Source: Ophioderma brevispina (taxonomy: Eukaryota; Echinodermata; Ophiuroidea; Amphilepidida; Ophiodermatidae). From it: a stretch of 64,000 bases of DNA. The notes under the pieces were generated by a model, which saw only the letters and a program-made list of their open reading frames with translations, had not been told where the DNA came from and made no database searches. Location of the stretch: contig JAMKCH010072455.1 in NCBI GenBank assembly GCA_023653785.1, positions 124,001 through 188,000 of the forward strand, read 5' to 3'. The position numbers were made by a program, and so were the translations under genes. Positions 26,088 through 40,245 of this stretch are shown here, in pieces (the stretch's first letter is position 1; every line of letters begins with the position of its first letter).

Positions 26088-27065
26088 TCCATAGAAAAAG
26101 AATGGGACAAGACAAAGGTTGCCAATTGCATCACATCGGCGTAGGACAAAGTCCTTATCATTCATACAGGTTCTCCAAAACAAACCATAGTTTTCAATAT
26201 GGCCTGGCTTTGAGACCAGTTCATTTCAACACCATGGGTTACTTTTTGGAGCAGGCTTCCCATATACTGTGTAAACCCTACCACAGATTGAGCCATCGAT
26301 AAAGCCAACATGCAATGTCGTTACAGCCACATATGCAATATTTTTAGTATGTACAAGCCACATATGTAAAATTTTGTTAATAAATTCTTATGATTGCTGC
26401 CCTTGGCATGAAGACAGTTTCATCTTGCCAAATTTCACAAATGAATTGAAATTACTACAAAGCCACAAAATTAATACATCATTATATACTATCATTCAGA
26501 GAACCATTGTACCAAAATTAGGGCTGACATTAATATATTTGGATATATTAACCATTTACCTGGCTTACTGCGAATCAGTCTAGGGATCAATTAAAATATT
26601 GGATTTAAGTTTGTGATGAATCAAACAGTTAAAGGCCTCCTAAAGTCAACTACCTCAAAGAACTGCCTAAAAACAATTGTTTGAATATTAACATAAACTG
26701 TTGGAACTGAAGTCAGTACATCTAAAGCTAGCAGGCATCCAATATCTATGATAAATTGCAATATTAATATTGAATTAATGCAATAGGCTGAGCCTGAGTG
26801 CAAGAAAATCTGAAGTTAAATACCTATAGGGATTTGCCTGAACTAAATTAAATGAAATACCATTAATATTTGCTAATGGCCAGCATAACATTGATTAAAT
26901 GCTTAATTAATACATAGAGAATAAACTGGCAGAGTAAGTCCGTTTACGTCTGGCTAGCTCCGCATCTTTTATCCGAAAGATTTAATTGCCATATTAAATG
27001 AATGAACCAAAGATAAATGCCAAAATAAATCAAGGAGCTGCCTTTTGGCTAAGAAATATGAAAAG
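26088..27065 (+). repeat. ~1-kb direct repeat, copy 2
   Basis: Colinear with 24790-25800. The two copies are separated by the 25820-26087 block, which itself has another copy at 32718-32990. Confidence 0.8.
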
Positions 27066-28370
27066 AAAAAAATGGAGGCCAAAAAAGTTTCTGAGCCAGA
27101 AACTTGACCAAAACCCCACCCTTCCCGGCGGGGGGGGGGGGGGGGGGTGAGACGCGAGATAAAGCATGGCAAGTTTAAATTTACACAATACCTCTGTATA
27201 CCCAATTTACAGATAAAACTGGTTGCCAAAAAGTTTCTGAGCCAGAAGAAACTTGTCTTAATCATTAGCATTGCCAAATTCACAGCAGACTTTGAGGGCA
27301 AATGTATTCCGGTTGGACTGAACACCCCTAGCCTGCAGCACCATTCGGCAATAGATCGCACCAAATATCCTTTAACCCAAGTAGCAATTTCCCTATACAA
27401 TACGATCTTTAAACACATAATTGCCTACTCCTCCCCACATTTGATCAGCACAAATTACCAACTAACTTCATACTGGGAGGAAGAAGGCCAAACATGACGT
27501 TTAGATCAATGAATCCAAGGCTTTGGGCCAAATTGAAAAAAAAACAAAATTGCAGAGGATGGGCAGTCCATCATTCTAAAGGGTTTCTTAAAATGGCATT
27601 AATAATGAAAGTTGATAATGCCAAATGAACAGTGAAAATAAAACCGTGGTAAAAAACGAAACCAAAAACAAAAAAAAAAAAAAACCCACAAGTTTTCATA
27701 CATTTCGAAATGGATTCCCAATAAGCTTAGAAATTTTAAATCAAACTGTACATATACTAACTCATACTGTTCAACCGACATTATAGAGCGATTTAAAGGA
27801 AAAACATGGTAAACATGTTGCCCCTGATAATGCACCGACGAACAGTTTGGATTGAAGAACATGCAAAATTTTGAAAAAGCTAATAAAAAAACATTAAAAG
27901 CACCTATGGGGATAGAAAAACCAAACGATTAAATGAACACCAGTTCGCAAATGCGCAAATGGTGACTAGGATCTAGTCACGAAACGATGAACACAACGGC
28001 ACATTTTTAAACCAAAATGTTGCAATTCCAACAGTTTGCATACAAATAATAGCCTATGACCTTGGAAAACATATAAATAATACACCATTAAGGCCGGAAG
28101 GGGCTTCATTTAGTGTCTACATACAACAGAAATATTGAGCCTATACAAGATTAGAAGGGTCTACATGGGAAAATTCGACAACACGTGACACTCGCGGCAC
28201 AGACATTCTTAACTTGAGACAACTTGTGGGACACAGCTGCTCTTGACTTGTGGACTTTTGAACCTGGCTTCTTCCAGTGACAGCCATTCATAAAATCTTG
28301 TGACACTGCGATAGACAGTATTTTTTGCCGGCAACCCATTTAGACCCCATAGATTTATTGAAAATTTAAT
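27066..28370. other. Non-coding stretch
   Basis: Contains a poly-G run at 27130-27147. Two overlapping ORFs near 27000-27500 lie on opposite strands and show no domain. Nothing else recognised. Confidence 0.4.
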
Positions 28371-29250
28371 CAAGCGTAATGTGACATAAAAAAAAAACAA
28401 GGCAGACAATATTTATGAATGCCGCCAAATATATCACAGCTTCCAGTGCAAGTGACACACCTCATAGCTCTCAATATACAGACACATGTATTTCATTGAG
28501 AGACATGTAACTAACACACAAGTTACAAATACTAGCACACCGAGGGTTATGTGGTGTATAAGGCCTTGTTACTGATTATAAAAGCTATTAAGCCATAAAA
28601 AACACACAAAAGCGCATTAAAAGAGAGTAACAACATTATGTGAGAGCAAAGTAGACAAAGGATGTGAAAACCACGCAAAAAATACCCAATTTTCAATTCT
28701 TGATGGCATTAATATATACACTAGATCAATTACCCCTTGAAGAATTCAAAGATAAATCCATGCACCTAGTATTTATAAGAAGCATGCAAATTAACCATAT
28801 TTCTAGAGCAGATTATATGGTTCACGATGTGAATTTGCAGGCATCGCAAAATTATCAAGGCGTAATGTGTACCATAAACAAGGCAGACTTTTAATAAAAA
28901 TTTATGAATCGCACGCCACATATACCACAGCTTCCATTCAGTGACACACCTCAGAGCTCTCAATATACAGCACACGTATTTCATTGAGAGCCCTGAACTA
29001 CCACAAGTTACAAAAATAACTAGCACACCGGGGTGTTATGTGGTATAAGTCCTGGTTTACGATATACAATGGTATTAAGCCATAAAAGACACACAAAAGC
29101 TGCATATAAATACATATATGCATATATCAATTACCCCTAGAAGAAAAAGTTAATCCATTCACCAGTATATTATGAGAAGATGCAATTAAACATATTTCTA
29201 GAAGGGGATATATGCCAGTGGAATTTTTGCAGGCATCGCAAGAACCTGAA
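28371..29250 (+). repeat. Two-copy tandem repeat, unit ~450-490 bp
   Basis: Copy 1 begins near 28372 (GCGTAATGTGACATAAA) and copy 2 near 28860 (GCGTAATGTGTACCATAAAC). Both then run through CACAGCTTCCA, TCTCAATATACAG, GTATTTCATTGAGAG, TTAAGCCATAAAA and GCAGGCATCGCAA. Confidence 0.8.
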
Positions 29251-32200
29251 TTTAATAAAAGACAATTCAGAATGATGGCTTGCCAAACACGAATGCTTTA
29301 ACTAGTCATGTTCCCGTAAGAGGCAACACAATAAGAACATTCGCCATCCAGCCAAACAAAGGCCGAAATTTTGCCGAAGTAACATGTAGAATGAGGACGA
29401 CATGATACGTGTTAACAAGAGCCTGTGACATTCACTAAATTATATGCTAAAAGTGCAAATACCAAAGGTGCGACCCCGGCAGGCGGACCCGGCTTTCGGC
29501 CACTGGTGTTTGGGCCAGACTCCAACATAATAAGCTGGTTGGGGGGGGGTGTTTTGGGTGCAACACCCTCCAGAACGGTAATTCTTTTGCATTGACATAT
29601 ATGCCGACACCCAATTATACCCTGGGTGGAAAGAGGCAAACGAGGTGGAATACCATGCCCAAGGTGCACAACACATGGTGACAGGGCGGCTCGAACTCAT
29701 TAAACTGATAAATATGAGAGAGCTTTGATTCTAAATGCACCATATGTGCAAAAAAAAATAGATCTGTTGAATATAATAAAACACTGCATGCAAATCTAAA
29801 ATTTGCGATTAAGGTTACAGGACTTTCCCAAGCTGGAATTAACTGGAACGGTAGGTGAATGAAGTGAATTATACCCAAAAACAAAATGTGAGTTACAGGG
29901 TAATACAATTTAGGTAATTTAACTAGAAGCCGCACACAATCCAATAGATTAACGGTAATATTACAGAAAGGTAATTGCCCTTCAAAAACACTAACCACGC
30001 CACGCAAAACACAAATCAGGAGGCTACATTATGCTTAGGCGTTCAAAAACAAATTTCGAACCCCTCTAAATTAGGCCATACAAATTATAGCTGAAAAACA
30101 GCACAAAGCCATTATAGCAAAAGGAAACCCGAAATTACAATTCGCCATCGAAGTGGTTACATAACTCCTGGTTACTGGATCACGAACCTTTGAATGTTGT
30201 TGCACGCCGTAGACTTTGTGTGGTAATCATTACGCATCGTGGTTCAGGACCCAAAGGAGTGTCCAGATGATAAAGTAACGACCAGATTACATGAAACACT
30301 TCGCTAACGAATATCTCTGCGTTAAAACGGCAGAACCAAAAAGAACCGCTATCGTGCCACTTCTCGCTTCACGTGTTGTTGTGCCTGCGTGAGTATTTTA
30401 AGTGAGAAAGTTGTATGTGTGTGCGTAGAAGTAGTGTGTTAGGTTTTCTTGATGAGCGAATTCATGGGTTTGGAAAGGTTTACATCAATTAGTTTTTAAT
30501 TGTAGGCACTGCTAAACATGCATACAGAAACTTTCCCTGAAAAAATGCACTATTAATATATGAGAAAGCGCCATCAAAAATGGCGTGGCCGCTATTTGCA
30601 AAAGAGTATGTACAAATAAAACAATAAATGATGCTAGAACCAATGTAATTCCAAACCAATAAATAAAGTTGATCACACTATGCCACATATGGATCGAAAA
30701 CCCCAAGCAACAATGCTTCATTTGAATTTGGAATTGGAAACGGGTTCCCTAATTAAAAACAAAAAAGATAGCAACCGCAATCACCCAATTTGTTTAACTT
30801 TCTTTGAATACCATGACTTGGAGACCGTTTCCCCTAATAACCCATAAACACAGTTTTAGCCAACTGTAAAGCCAACATGCAAATTTTGTAAGGCAATATG
30901 CAAATTTAGAATGAAAGCCACAAGGTAAAACATAAAAAAATAAAATTAATGGTGCTGCAACTCTAAAGGAAAAAGGCACAAACTGAAGTGATCTTCACTA
31001 TGACTAGTAAAAATCTCAATCCCTTGGAACAAGGTCAGTAGCTTTATATAATGTAATAATGAGGAAAAAAACACACCCTGGTTTTTGGTATCATATATGA
31101 TACCCCAGAGTCACGAGTGGCAGTTGAGTCAAGATGACAAGTACAACCCACTGAACTGTGTCCTTGAGTGGAGGAAAATATTGTACAGCTCATAGTTGCT
31201 GTTGACGAACAGAACCATGAGTGGATCTCGAAAAAAGATAACACAACAAATATATTCATTAAGCCTGCAGTTATTTAGCAACCCAGTATACATGCAGCTC
31301 CACCTGTTTATGTGCAAATTGACCTTATAGGGCATATCTCTAACAGCCTACCAACATGCCGGAGCTATTAACTAAGCACAAGGGCAGGAATAGGCTATAC
31401 GAGAGAATCAATCAACTAGTGAATCAAAGGCCTCGATCCATTTTAAATGAGATAAACGAGGAGCGTAAGCTCATTATAATGCCCAATTACGATTGCACAT
31501 AAACGGTTGTGGGTGATCCGCATAAACGGCCTAATTGACATGAAAAACATGGCACAATGTTGTATTCAATCTGATGACTTATCAATATCCAATTGATTAC
31601 GACTTACAGTGTGTAAAGCTATTCAGAAACAGTATTTAACATGGCAGTCCCACTTGTTATGTGCAAATGTCTTATAGTAGAAATTAACATGACCCAACGC
31701 TGAGCCACTTCTTTAGCCACAAGGTGTAAAAGTCCCTAAACCCAATAAATGAGAAGAATGCAATAGGACGAAGCATAGTTAAACCAACGTTAAGAGTTAA
31801 ATTCAGTCTAAGACTCTAGACCGATTGCACATAAATTGAAGGGACATACCTTTGGCGTCAGTTGTCTAGCATGTGACGGTATTAAACCGCATTGTATTTC
31901 TGATGTGGAAATCAATAAACCAGCCTACCTATAAAACTTGAATAGCTGCTAGATGTAGCTTAACCCGAAAAAAGTCATCACATTATTCCACAAGGATGGT
32001 TGATTACATCAACAGGACTGGCAGTTCACCCACAACGACAACTGTTCTTGGAACGCTTGTTCATTCGGCATTACAAGTATTTTCTGGAGCTAGAGTCCAC
32101 AAAAATTCGCCAAGTTAAATACTGCATCTGTGGAGAAAACGACGGCTTCCACTTTTGAGGTTTGGTTCACCAAATGTAGTTTATACATATCATCAAAAAA

Positions 32201-32717
32201 CATTAGTTTTATTTGGACTCAACCCGCCGAAGGCTGCCTCCGACACAATATAATGTGCTTTGAAATTGTCATTTTGTTCGTTCTTTAAATATGCACGGAA
32301 CAGGTTCAGATGGAAAATCACAACAACTTTGTAAAAATAAAAAATTAACTTTAACTTTATTGTCCACATGAGAGTTAAATATTCTGACGCAACGTCTTAC
32401 CCATCCTCAAGACACTAAAATCCGTGATTTTCTGAAACATATAGTTCCAAACTACCTTACGCACGATTCGGAAATAATCAGGCAAGGAATAGATTGGTCC
32501 TCCTCATCGTCACGCCATACTCCCCACAAACAAGAAACGGTAATAGTCAATGGATCTATTTGCTAATTCATTCTTTACTCATTCGAAACATTGAATGGTG
32601 AATATACTAAATATAACAAACAGAAGGAAGATAGGAACAGTTGAAGCCTTGCCAACAGTCTTACAGATCAAGTTATCCATAAGACTTAATCATCAGCCAA
32701 GGACACTTTCCTTTAGC
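29251..32717. other. Non-coding stretch
   Basis: No gene recognised. Contains a loose local duplication (TTATGTGCAAAT with CTTATAG near 31310 and 31655). A hydrophobic ORF at 30512-30721 has no splice context or family resemblance that I could support. Confidence 0.4.
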
Positions 32718-32990
32718 AAAACAATTATTGTCAAGTAACTTAAAACCATTGACCTTCTCCTACGCAGATCTGATGCTATGTGACGACGGAGGCGGAAAAC
32801 GCAAGGGCCCGGGAGAATGCCAACGCGCCCATTGGTCAACGGAGGCCGGGAAGCCAACATGACATGAATGAACGGTGGCTGGGCTCTACGCAAAGTAGGC
32901 GAAACAATGACCGAGACCAATGGGCCATTAACCCATTCTCTGCAGTGGACAAATCCGTTTTCCTCCGATAAATCTTAATAAAACGTATTC
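32718..32990 (+). repeat. ~270-bp dispersed repeat, copy 2
   Basis: Same order of blocks as 25820-26087; begins near AACAATTATTGTCAAGTAAC and ends near AAAACGTATTC. Confidence 0.85.
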
Positions 32991-33195
32991 ATCTCCTCCT
33001 TGATAAAAAAGGGCGGGGGGCTAGAGAAGGTTTTCTGGTCGAGGTTTATATTAGTACAATGCTGTGTAGCTGTATCTGGACGATTTTGCCACACTCAAAA
33101 TATTATTATAATTTTTTCCAGTATTTGTATGACGCAATTCATGCGACTTAATTACTGTGAAAATTACAGTATACTGTAAAAAGTGATTGATTCAA

Positions 33196-33640
33196 TCAAA
33201 AACACTGAAAAAATATATTTGGCGAGTTATACAGAGATTGGAATGGTAGAGAATAAAAAACAGCATGACGAACCATTCCAATTAGTAGGCCCATCAAAAA
33301 TGTCAACCAAAATGTTACGGTGCATATCTGTAAAATTTTGGTGGTAATAGGTAGTAAAACCATAAACATCGTGCACTTCTGGAAAAAGCAATGAAACTTG
33401 GCACAGATTATTTTTTGGGGTGCACAAAGCAAACCTTAGAAGGGTTGCCCCAAAATCGGGACTCATTAATGACGTCATATGCCCCGCAACTTTTTGCAGT
33501 GCTTAATTATGTCAAAAATGGAAATCCTCAGAAACCTTCATGTTGTGGTATCAAACTAAAGCCTGGAACATAAAAAGATTGTCTTAAAGATACTTTTAGT
33601 AGGATATCGTAGCATTTGGGGTCAGGTAGGTCAATAAAGG
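33196..33640 (-). repeat. Dispersed repeat, inverted relative to 37080-37400
   Basis: Read on the minus strand it shares CTGTGCCAAGTTTCAT, CCAGAAGTGCA, CCCTTCT and GACCTTTATTGACC-like blocks with 37080-37400 on the plus strand. Family unknown. Confidence 0.6.
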
Positions 33641-34439
33641 TCATGGAGGTTCATTGATATTAAATTTCACCAAATTTGGTGTCAAATTCCACACATGGCT
33701 TGAATAATTTGTCAAACAAATTTTGATATTTTTTGCTTTTTTGGGTCACCCTGTATAACTTGATTTTTGTTTCATATCAAATGTAAATACTATGTGGTTC
33801 ATGGAACAATATAGGGCATATTCAATTTCACAATTAGATTTTTGTTGGGTATTACAAAAAGTGACATGCTGCTGCTGTACATTCCCAAATGGCATCCAGC
33901 ACCCCGTACTACTTTTGGATGTAAAACAGAGATTGCAAAATGTGAAAGGTGGTTAAAAACTTCTTGATTTAAACCGTTTGTCTTTTTTAAGAATCTGGTG
34001 TTCATTACATATTAAAAGGTGCATTTCGTGATTCTAACCCCCTTCTGTTTTGTTGATGTTTCGCTATGATCCGTAGAAAAGCTTATTCCCAAATTTAAGT
34101 TGATTCTGATCTTGCGGTTTGGTGTTATGAGCAATTGTTAATACCAATCTCAAAGACCACTGTACAGTAATTCTGTCCGTTTTACGGACCAGAAAATACA
34201 AAATCGCGAAATTTTTCTGCAGAGACCATGAATTTGCACGCAGAGTGGGCACACATATATAACTAGCCGAAGGGTCAGATATGATATAAAAATCTCAACT
34301 TTTCTAGTATCGGGGGGGGGGGACGAGGTGGGTGGATCACGAAATGCCCCCTTTAAGAAATGATGGCATTTCTGTCGTGAGGTGTACAAATAGAAACCTT
34401 TCTGCAACGTACGTCCACTACGGTTATCATTGGGAAATC

Positions 34440-35600
34440 TAACCCAAGGGGGGTTGTTTATGATTTGTCATGCAACCAAGAATGTGATGGGAATTGAAAT
34501 TTTTCAGGTCTAATACTTCTGTCAGAGTCTATTTCAAATACAATTGTCCAAAATTCAAAAAACCTCTGAATAATGCGGAAGTTTGTTCTGGGTCCCCGAT
34601 CCACTGGATACCCTTTCCGTGACAAGGCACACAAAGTCCAGATCAAAAAATCCGGCATGGCGAGTGGAGAGCCACTTGCAGTTCACTAAGCAAAAGAGGT
34701 AAATTTCCTGCAGCCAGACTTCAGCAGTTCTCTACTTACCTTAGATATTTCAGGTAGCAAGGTACTCCATAGCTTTTCGGAGTGTCAACATCCTGAGTAA
34801 ACTTGAGTAGTAGGCATATAGCAGTTCAACCAGAGCCTTAAGAGATGGAGGAGCCTTTATGAAGTGGAGAACTTATCATAGCCTTTTTTGATAACCAGAA
34901 TGGAATCAAAATCACTCTGATAGTTTCGGGAAACAATTTTATGCATGGAATTGAAATCAATACGCAGTCCTGGCAAAGATACAGGTGCTAGTTGCTTCCA
35001 GCACTCTGTGTAGAACACGAAAGTCTGGTGATAGCGAGGCACATCCAAGATCACATAAAAGAACGATATTATGAAATCAAAGGAATTATATAACAGTATT
35101 GGAAGGTTGGCTCTTTGTCATCATTGTTTAAGGATGTCCCTTTATGCACTGAAAGTCTGTAACATACGTATTACATTCCTCAAAAGCCAATATTCTCGTC
35201 TTTTCAATTGTATTTCGAATTGACAATGAAAGGCTTAGCACTACACCGGTCGTTGTTGAAATAATTTAGAGCACGCCTTTGACAAGTTTGATACATCCTT
35301 TACACCTCCAAAATCTAGAAAAAGGACCATCAAGTATTTGTGAGACCGGCACAAGCTTCCTTCAAGCTTTACCAAGTTATAAAGTGCTGGAATTGATGGT
35401 TGCGGCAGGTCCTTGTCATGTGCCAGCTTTCAGAATTGAATAGAAGTTTCTTCAAACACGGCAATACCGGCTTCTTATAAGACTTGTTGTCCAACAGATC
35501 CACCAAGAATGTTGCCAAATCAGTTCCACAGCACAGAGCCATTTCTATGGTAGGCCATAGCAGGGTGGTCTATACTACTGTTGACAGTCAAAACCCCAAG
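34440..35600 (-). pseudogene. Possible decayed coding fragment of unknown family
   Basis: The minus strand gives several consecutive, protein-like stretches with interspersed stops: ALCCGTDLATFLVDLLDNKS near 35.5 kb, VPRYHQTFVFYTECWKQLAP near 35.0 kb, and LIWTLCALSRKGYPVD near 34.6 kb. The composition is less AT-skewed than its flanks. It could be an old transposon ORF. I recognise no motif and cannot exclude chance. Confidence 0.25.
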
Positions 35601-37079
35601 GAAACTACAATATGCTCTTTCATGTTTTTGCGTTTGTTCCGTGTTGTCTTTTTCTTTAAGATTTCATTCATTCATGGGCAGAGTTTTCCTGACGGGGATT
35701 TCTACAGTTTGAACTAGGAAACGAAATGCGTGCTTCACGTATTATCATGTTTTAATGGTGGTATCTGTAACTATTTGGTGGGTACTTGTTTGACCATCAT
35801 CTGTGTACGTCTTTTTGTATTATTACTATATTTTATTTTTTCTACTTTGATATAATTATATAATTATTTGATCTTCAACTTACTGTGCCCTAAAACTCCA
35901 TCCGTATCAATACGTTTTGATATCTTGGACTTTTAAAACTGTTATTATTTTTTTTAATTTATTATTTTAATATTTATTTATTCAATTTTTAAATGTGTTT
36001 ATTTCATTGTCATTATTTGTGTTGGGTTTGAAGGAACAAAATTTCAAATGGAATGCATGCGACATTTTTTTGCACATGATTTTGAAGACATTTTAGCTAT
36101 TCCCAAGCCCCATTTGTCCCCATGACCGACTTGCTGGAAAATCGGCAAAAACATCAACCTGCGTACAAACATTAACCATGTATTGGACATATTATATAAA
36201 TTCTCTGCCAAACCTACTAATGATTTAATACGTAGTATTAACTTCCACTTAAAACAACAGATTTCACAAAGCAATGTAACCAACAAACGGCATATATAAA
36301 ACATTCGGGGGATTTATAGTTTTTTTTTATACTGCAAAATGGGACTAATAATACTAAATTAAACCAAAACGACACCTGGTTTGAATATGTAGGAATAAGG
36401 AGTCAAAGTTTGTACAGGGGTAACTTTGTCTTGTTAATAAGGTATAGGTCGACAGGATCTGTGATCTATAGTTTTTTACAATAGGCACATAAAAAAAACG
36501 GGTAAATCTAAATTGATCCCATTGTGAATTTGAACCGATTTGCCTCATAACAGTTCTTAAAAGTACTACTTCCAGATAGGGAAACAACCTTTTGAATCCT
36601 TTAAAGGGCGTTTAAATACTTTCGCGATCAATTCGATCATTTCAATTATTTTTGACCATGTAATAAACCCTTTTCCCCCCCATACATATTTCTATTACTG
36701 GTGATTTTAGGAAACCTTTGATACGTTGTTTTTAAAGGTTTTCCCAATACAATTCTGGAGCAAATGATAGTTGCAATAGTGTATTAGTCATGATGTTTTC
36801 TTAATTGATGGCCTATGCAATAACCTGAAAATATCGCAAGTTGAATATTAATGTATAATTTAATGGCAATTTCTACATGAACTCACGTTACGTTTATGTG
36901 TTCATACTTAATAATACAAGGGGCGTGGTATGGACAATTATTATTGACCAGTAAATTAGTGTGGTGCTTCTCACATGCAATATTCTCAACATAAACCCAT
37001 AGGAGTGACCAATGGGATGTCACATTTTGATGTTGACACTTTGACACAGCCTTAACTCGTATCAGCCACAAATACTGGC
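35601..37079. other. Non-coding AT-rich stretch
   Basis: No gene or strong repeat recognised; T-rich tract around 35820-36000. Confidence 0.4.
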
Positions 37080-37400
37080 CATTGGTATCGTATGACCTTT
37101 AATGACCCCAAACACACGGACCTACTTACCAAAATTCAAATATTTAGATCATTTTAGCACTCTACACGTCTTAAGATTTAATTTGATACCAAACTGTATG
37201 ATTATTGAAAGTAATGATTTAACATTACTACGAAATATGTATAAACAAGGGGGCGTGGCCTATAACGTCATTATTGAGGTCGAATTGTTGGGCACCCCTT
37301 CTGAAATTGCTTTTACATACCCAAGGAAGGTCTGTGCCAAGTTTCATGCTTTTGTCCAGAAGTGCAAGATCTTGGTGAAAATTATGACTTATCACTTCAC
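37080..37400 (+). repeat. Dispersed repeat, plus-strand copy
   Basis: Contains CTGTGCCAAGTTTCATGC, TTGTCCAGAAGTGCAAGA and TATGACCTTTAATGACCCCA, matching the inverted copy at 33196-33640. The 100-residue ORF here is probably incidental. Confidence 0.6.
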
Positions 37401-38529
37401 ATAAAACATATGCATTAAAACTGTAAAATAAAAGTGAAATTTGAATGGAAACTATAAAAGCTTTGGTTTATGGCGATTTTGTTTGGCAGAATTGCTACCA
37501 GTATTTTCCTATAAAATTTCAGAAGTATTTTTTCTGTAAATAACTCTATAATGAGAATCCATAATAATAGTGTATAACAATGTTGAAAAATTCAAAGTTT
37601 TAAATACGAGCCTTCTCTGATAAATTTAGTCGTAATAGGCCTCGAAAATTTTTAATTACGGTAGTATTGTTCTTTTTCTGAACCTTTTTTTTTTATGTGA
37701 AGCGGCACGTTTTTCGTAAGACAGATGCAGTTAGTAGTGGTTTACACAAAAAATATGCAGTTAGCTGCATGTGTTCTTTACCAAACGTAGATTGTAAGAT
37801 GGTCTAAGCGACGATCCGGGTGATGAGCACGGCAAAAAGGAGCCTACGTTTATCAGTTTTGGATCGCGCCAGTTGAGTTTTTAATTTATTATTATTTTTT
37901 ATTGTTTTTAGACATAATAGCTAAAGATCTTTTATTTGTAATGATGCACGATAACATTTCATGAGAATAATTTCACAAAATACCCTTATTTCTTTGAGAG
38001 TGATACAAACCAAACACTACATGTATTCAGTTACGATAAATTGTGCAAAAATTAGTAACTTTTACTCAGTTTTTACCCTGTTGCTGCAATTAATTGATTG
38101 TGTTTAGTTGTAATAAAATAAAAATCAATCAGCTAAGTTGATGTCAAAGTTTTAAACAACAATATAATTTTTAACCCCAGAAAGCACATAACCAATACTA
38201 TAGTAGCTTTTTTATTCCTGTCAGTTCATAAAAGTTTTTTTGGGGCGTGTCGACAATTCCATTCGTTCTGAGAGGGTGTATGCGTTACCTAACCCACTAA
38301 TTAAATAGAAATTCTAATTTACCATGTCGTCAGATTAAGGCCATTACAATATATTAAATTGAAAGGAAAATAATGTATATACATGAATTCAATGTTCTTA
38401 TATATTCCTTTATGGTAGCATAGTATCGTGGTTATAGGTATTTGGGTTTCATATCAGATGGTCCCAGGTTGATTCCCCTATAGTAGATAGCTTACCTGTT
38501 TAACATTACTTCCATGATTGATTTACAGC
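37401..38529. other. Non-coding stretch
   Basis: AT-rich. A weak tRNA-like segment with GGTTGATTCCC near 38470 was seen and judged too poor to call. No missing F5/8C exon recognised. Confidence 0.4.
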
Positions 38530-39050
38530 CAAATTGACCCTCGTCTACCCGAGCATTTTTAAAACAAACTCCCGAGGGGGTGGGTGTTACCAACCCCCTG
38601 TGATTTCGTACTGAACATCCGCTTCCCGGTAAATTTGGTACCAAAGGATAGCTTGCGTGGCGATTTCCATTTGTACCAAAATAAGTACCATCATCCCCAT
38701 TATGACGTCACTATGTACTTCATATCTTAGGAAAGGGTTTGCGAAAATATGAATATAGGGTGAAATTGATATTTCGCAATTTACGACGCAACACCTTTTT
38801 ATAGGCACTAAATGCTCTCATATAAAACAGTCATTTCCCATCATGAAATGTTGATATTCTAACCTTTTCTTTGGGATCAACTTTATCTTTCCTATACCCC
38901 CGGTGGATGTTTGTTTTGGATAAAAGGAGCGAAATATGTCCAATTGACATACATTAATAATCTGGCACCAAAAGGGGGCTTTAGCTGCCGGGAAACCTGA
39001 AGGGGTGCTTACCACCCCCCCCCCCTTAGGTAGACGAGGGTTAAGATCAA
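38530..39050. mobile_element. Non-autonomous TIR element, ~520 bp
   Basis: The left end has TTGACCCTCGTCTACC and the right end has GGTAGACGAGGGTTAA, a clear terminal inverted pair; a second pair of GGGGGTGGGTGTTACCA and GGGGTGCTTACCACCCC lies just inside. A related inverted piece is at 47258-47520. The ORFs inside are not recognisable. Confidence 0.7.
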
Positions 39051-40116
39051 TAGTGCAATGTAAAACAAAGAACATCAAATCTTTTTCGTGTTTTCCTCTT
39101 TTCTTTCCTAAATTTTCCCACATACCTAGATATTATTTTGGTTTCCAGCAACTTAGTTGATTAATAATTTCACTAACTTGATAATTTATCTGTGTTTACT
39201 AAATAAGCGCAATAAATAATATGGTTTTGAGTACATGTAGAACAAATTATCATTCACATTTCAGCCATCTCATTAAAATACATGCATTAAGTAACTTACA
39301 GAATTATCAATGGATGAAATTGTCCTTTACAGGCGTATAAAACGACTACAACTGGAAGCTTTAGTCGATTTATTTTTCGAGAGAATCAACATTATTGTAC
39401 ATTTCAGTATTATGGAATTCATTTTACGATTAAGTTCCAAGAAAAATGCTATAAATTTTACAAGAAAAAGTCTGGCAGCAATTCTCCAACAAAACCCGTG
39501 AAAATCCATCTTTTACAGGTTTCCATTCAAATTAACCGTCTATATTTAAAATTAACTGTAGTATTGATAGCTGATGTATTATATTTTACATTGAGTTAAG
39601 TATTTGATTAAATCAATTTAATACAAAATAATTGTTAGAACTCATCATCCTCTTTTCTATCTCATGGCACACTTAATTTGCCTGTAAGACACAAGGACAC
39701 CTTAGAAAACCCGTTACAAAAAAAAAAGCATAGTCATTTCTAACGCCCTCCCGCAGGCAAAAGTATGTTCAACATGTTGAATACCAACGCCTGATGCGAT
39801 CCATCGACTCTTTTGAGTACGCCAAACAGCTCAAAGTGCATTCGTCTACCTTGACATAGGAAACAGAGGACCGCGTTTTTTAGTTTGAACAGACCAATCA
39901 CTTGTAATTAAATTTGACAAGGAAAACAAAGGATACTTGAATGGAAAGCGTGCTCAAAATGAAGAGCGTTTCAATGTCCACAATGTCCAAATAAAATCAT
40001 TTCCCTAAAAGTTTCCAAATTTTAGATATGCAAGTTTCATAATCTCGAAAAACTTCAATTGGCGATATCTCGAAATGTGACTTTTAGTCGATGGCCGTAT
40101 GGGGAAGATTCGGCCG
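39051..40116. other. Non-coding stretch
   Basis: AT-rich sequence with no domain, repeat or splice-supported exon recognised. The two antiparallel ORFs at 39310-39509 mirror each other and are probably chance. Confidence 0.4.
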
Positions 40117-40119
40117 ATA

Positions 40120-40153
<34 letters not shown>

Positions 40154-40245
40154 CTATAGTATATCTATAGAATCTATATATGATATATTATATATAATAT
40201 TATATTATGTATATATATATAATATAATATTATAATATATATAAC
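40117..40245. repeat. AT microsatellite
   Basis: Imperfect (AT)n of ~130 bp, just downstream of the F5/8C exon in gene orientation, followed by an A run. Confidence 0.85.

Noticed and set aside
27147..27497. 116-residue plus-strand ORF
   Set aside because: No domain, and a 149-residue ORF overlaps it on the opposite strand; both are likely chance.
38435..38492. tRNA-like segment with GGTTGATTCCC
   Set aside because: The B-box-like element is present, but the anticodon and acceptor arms do not fold convincingly.
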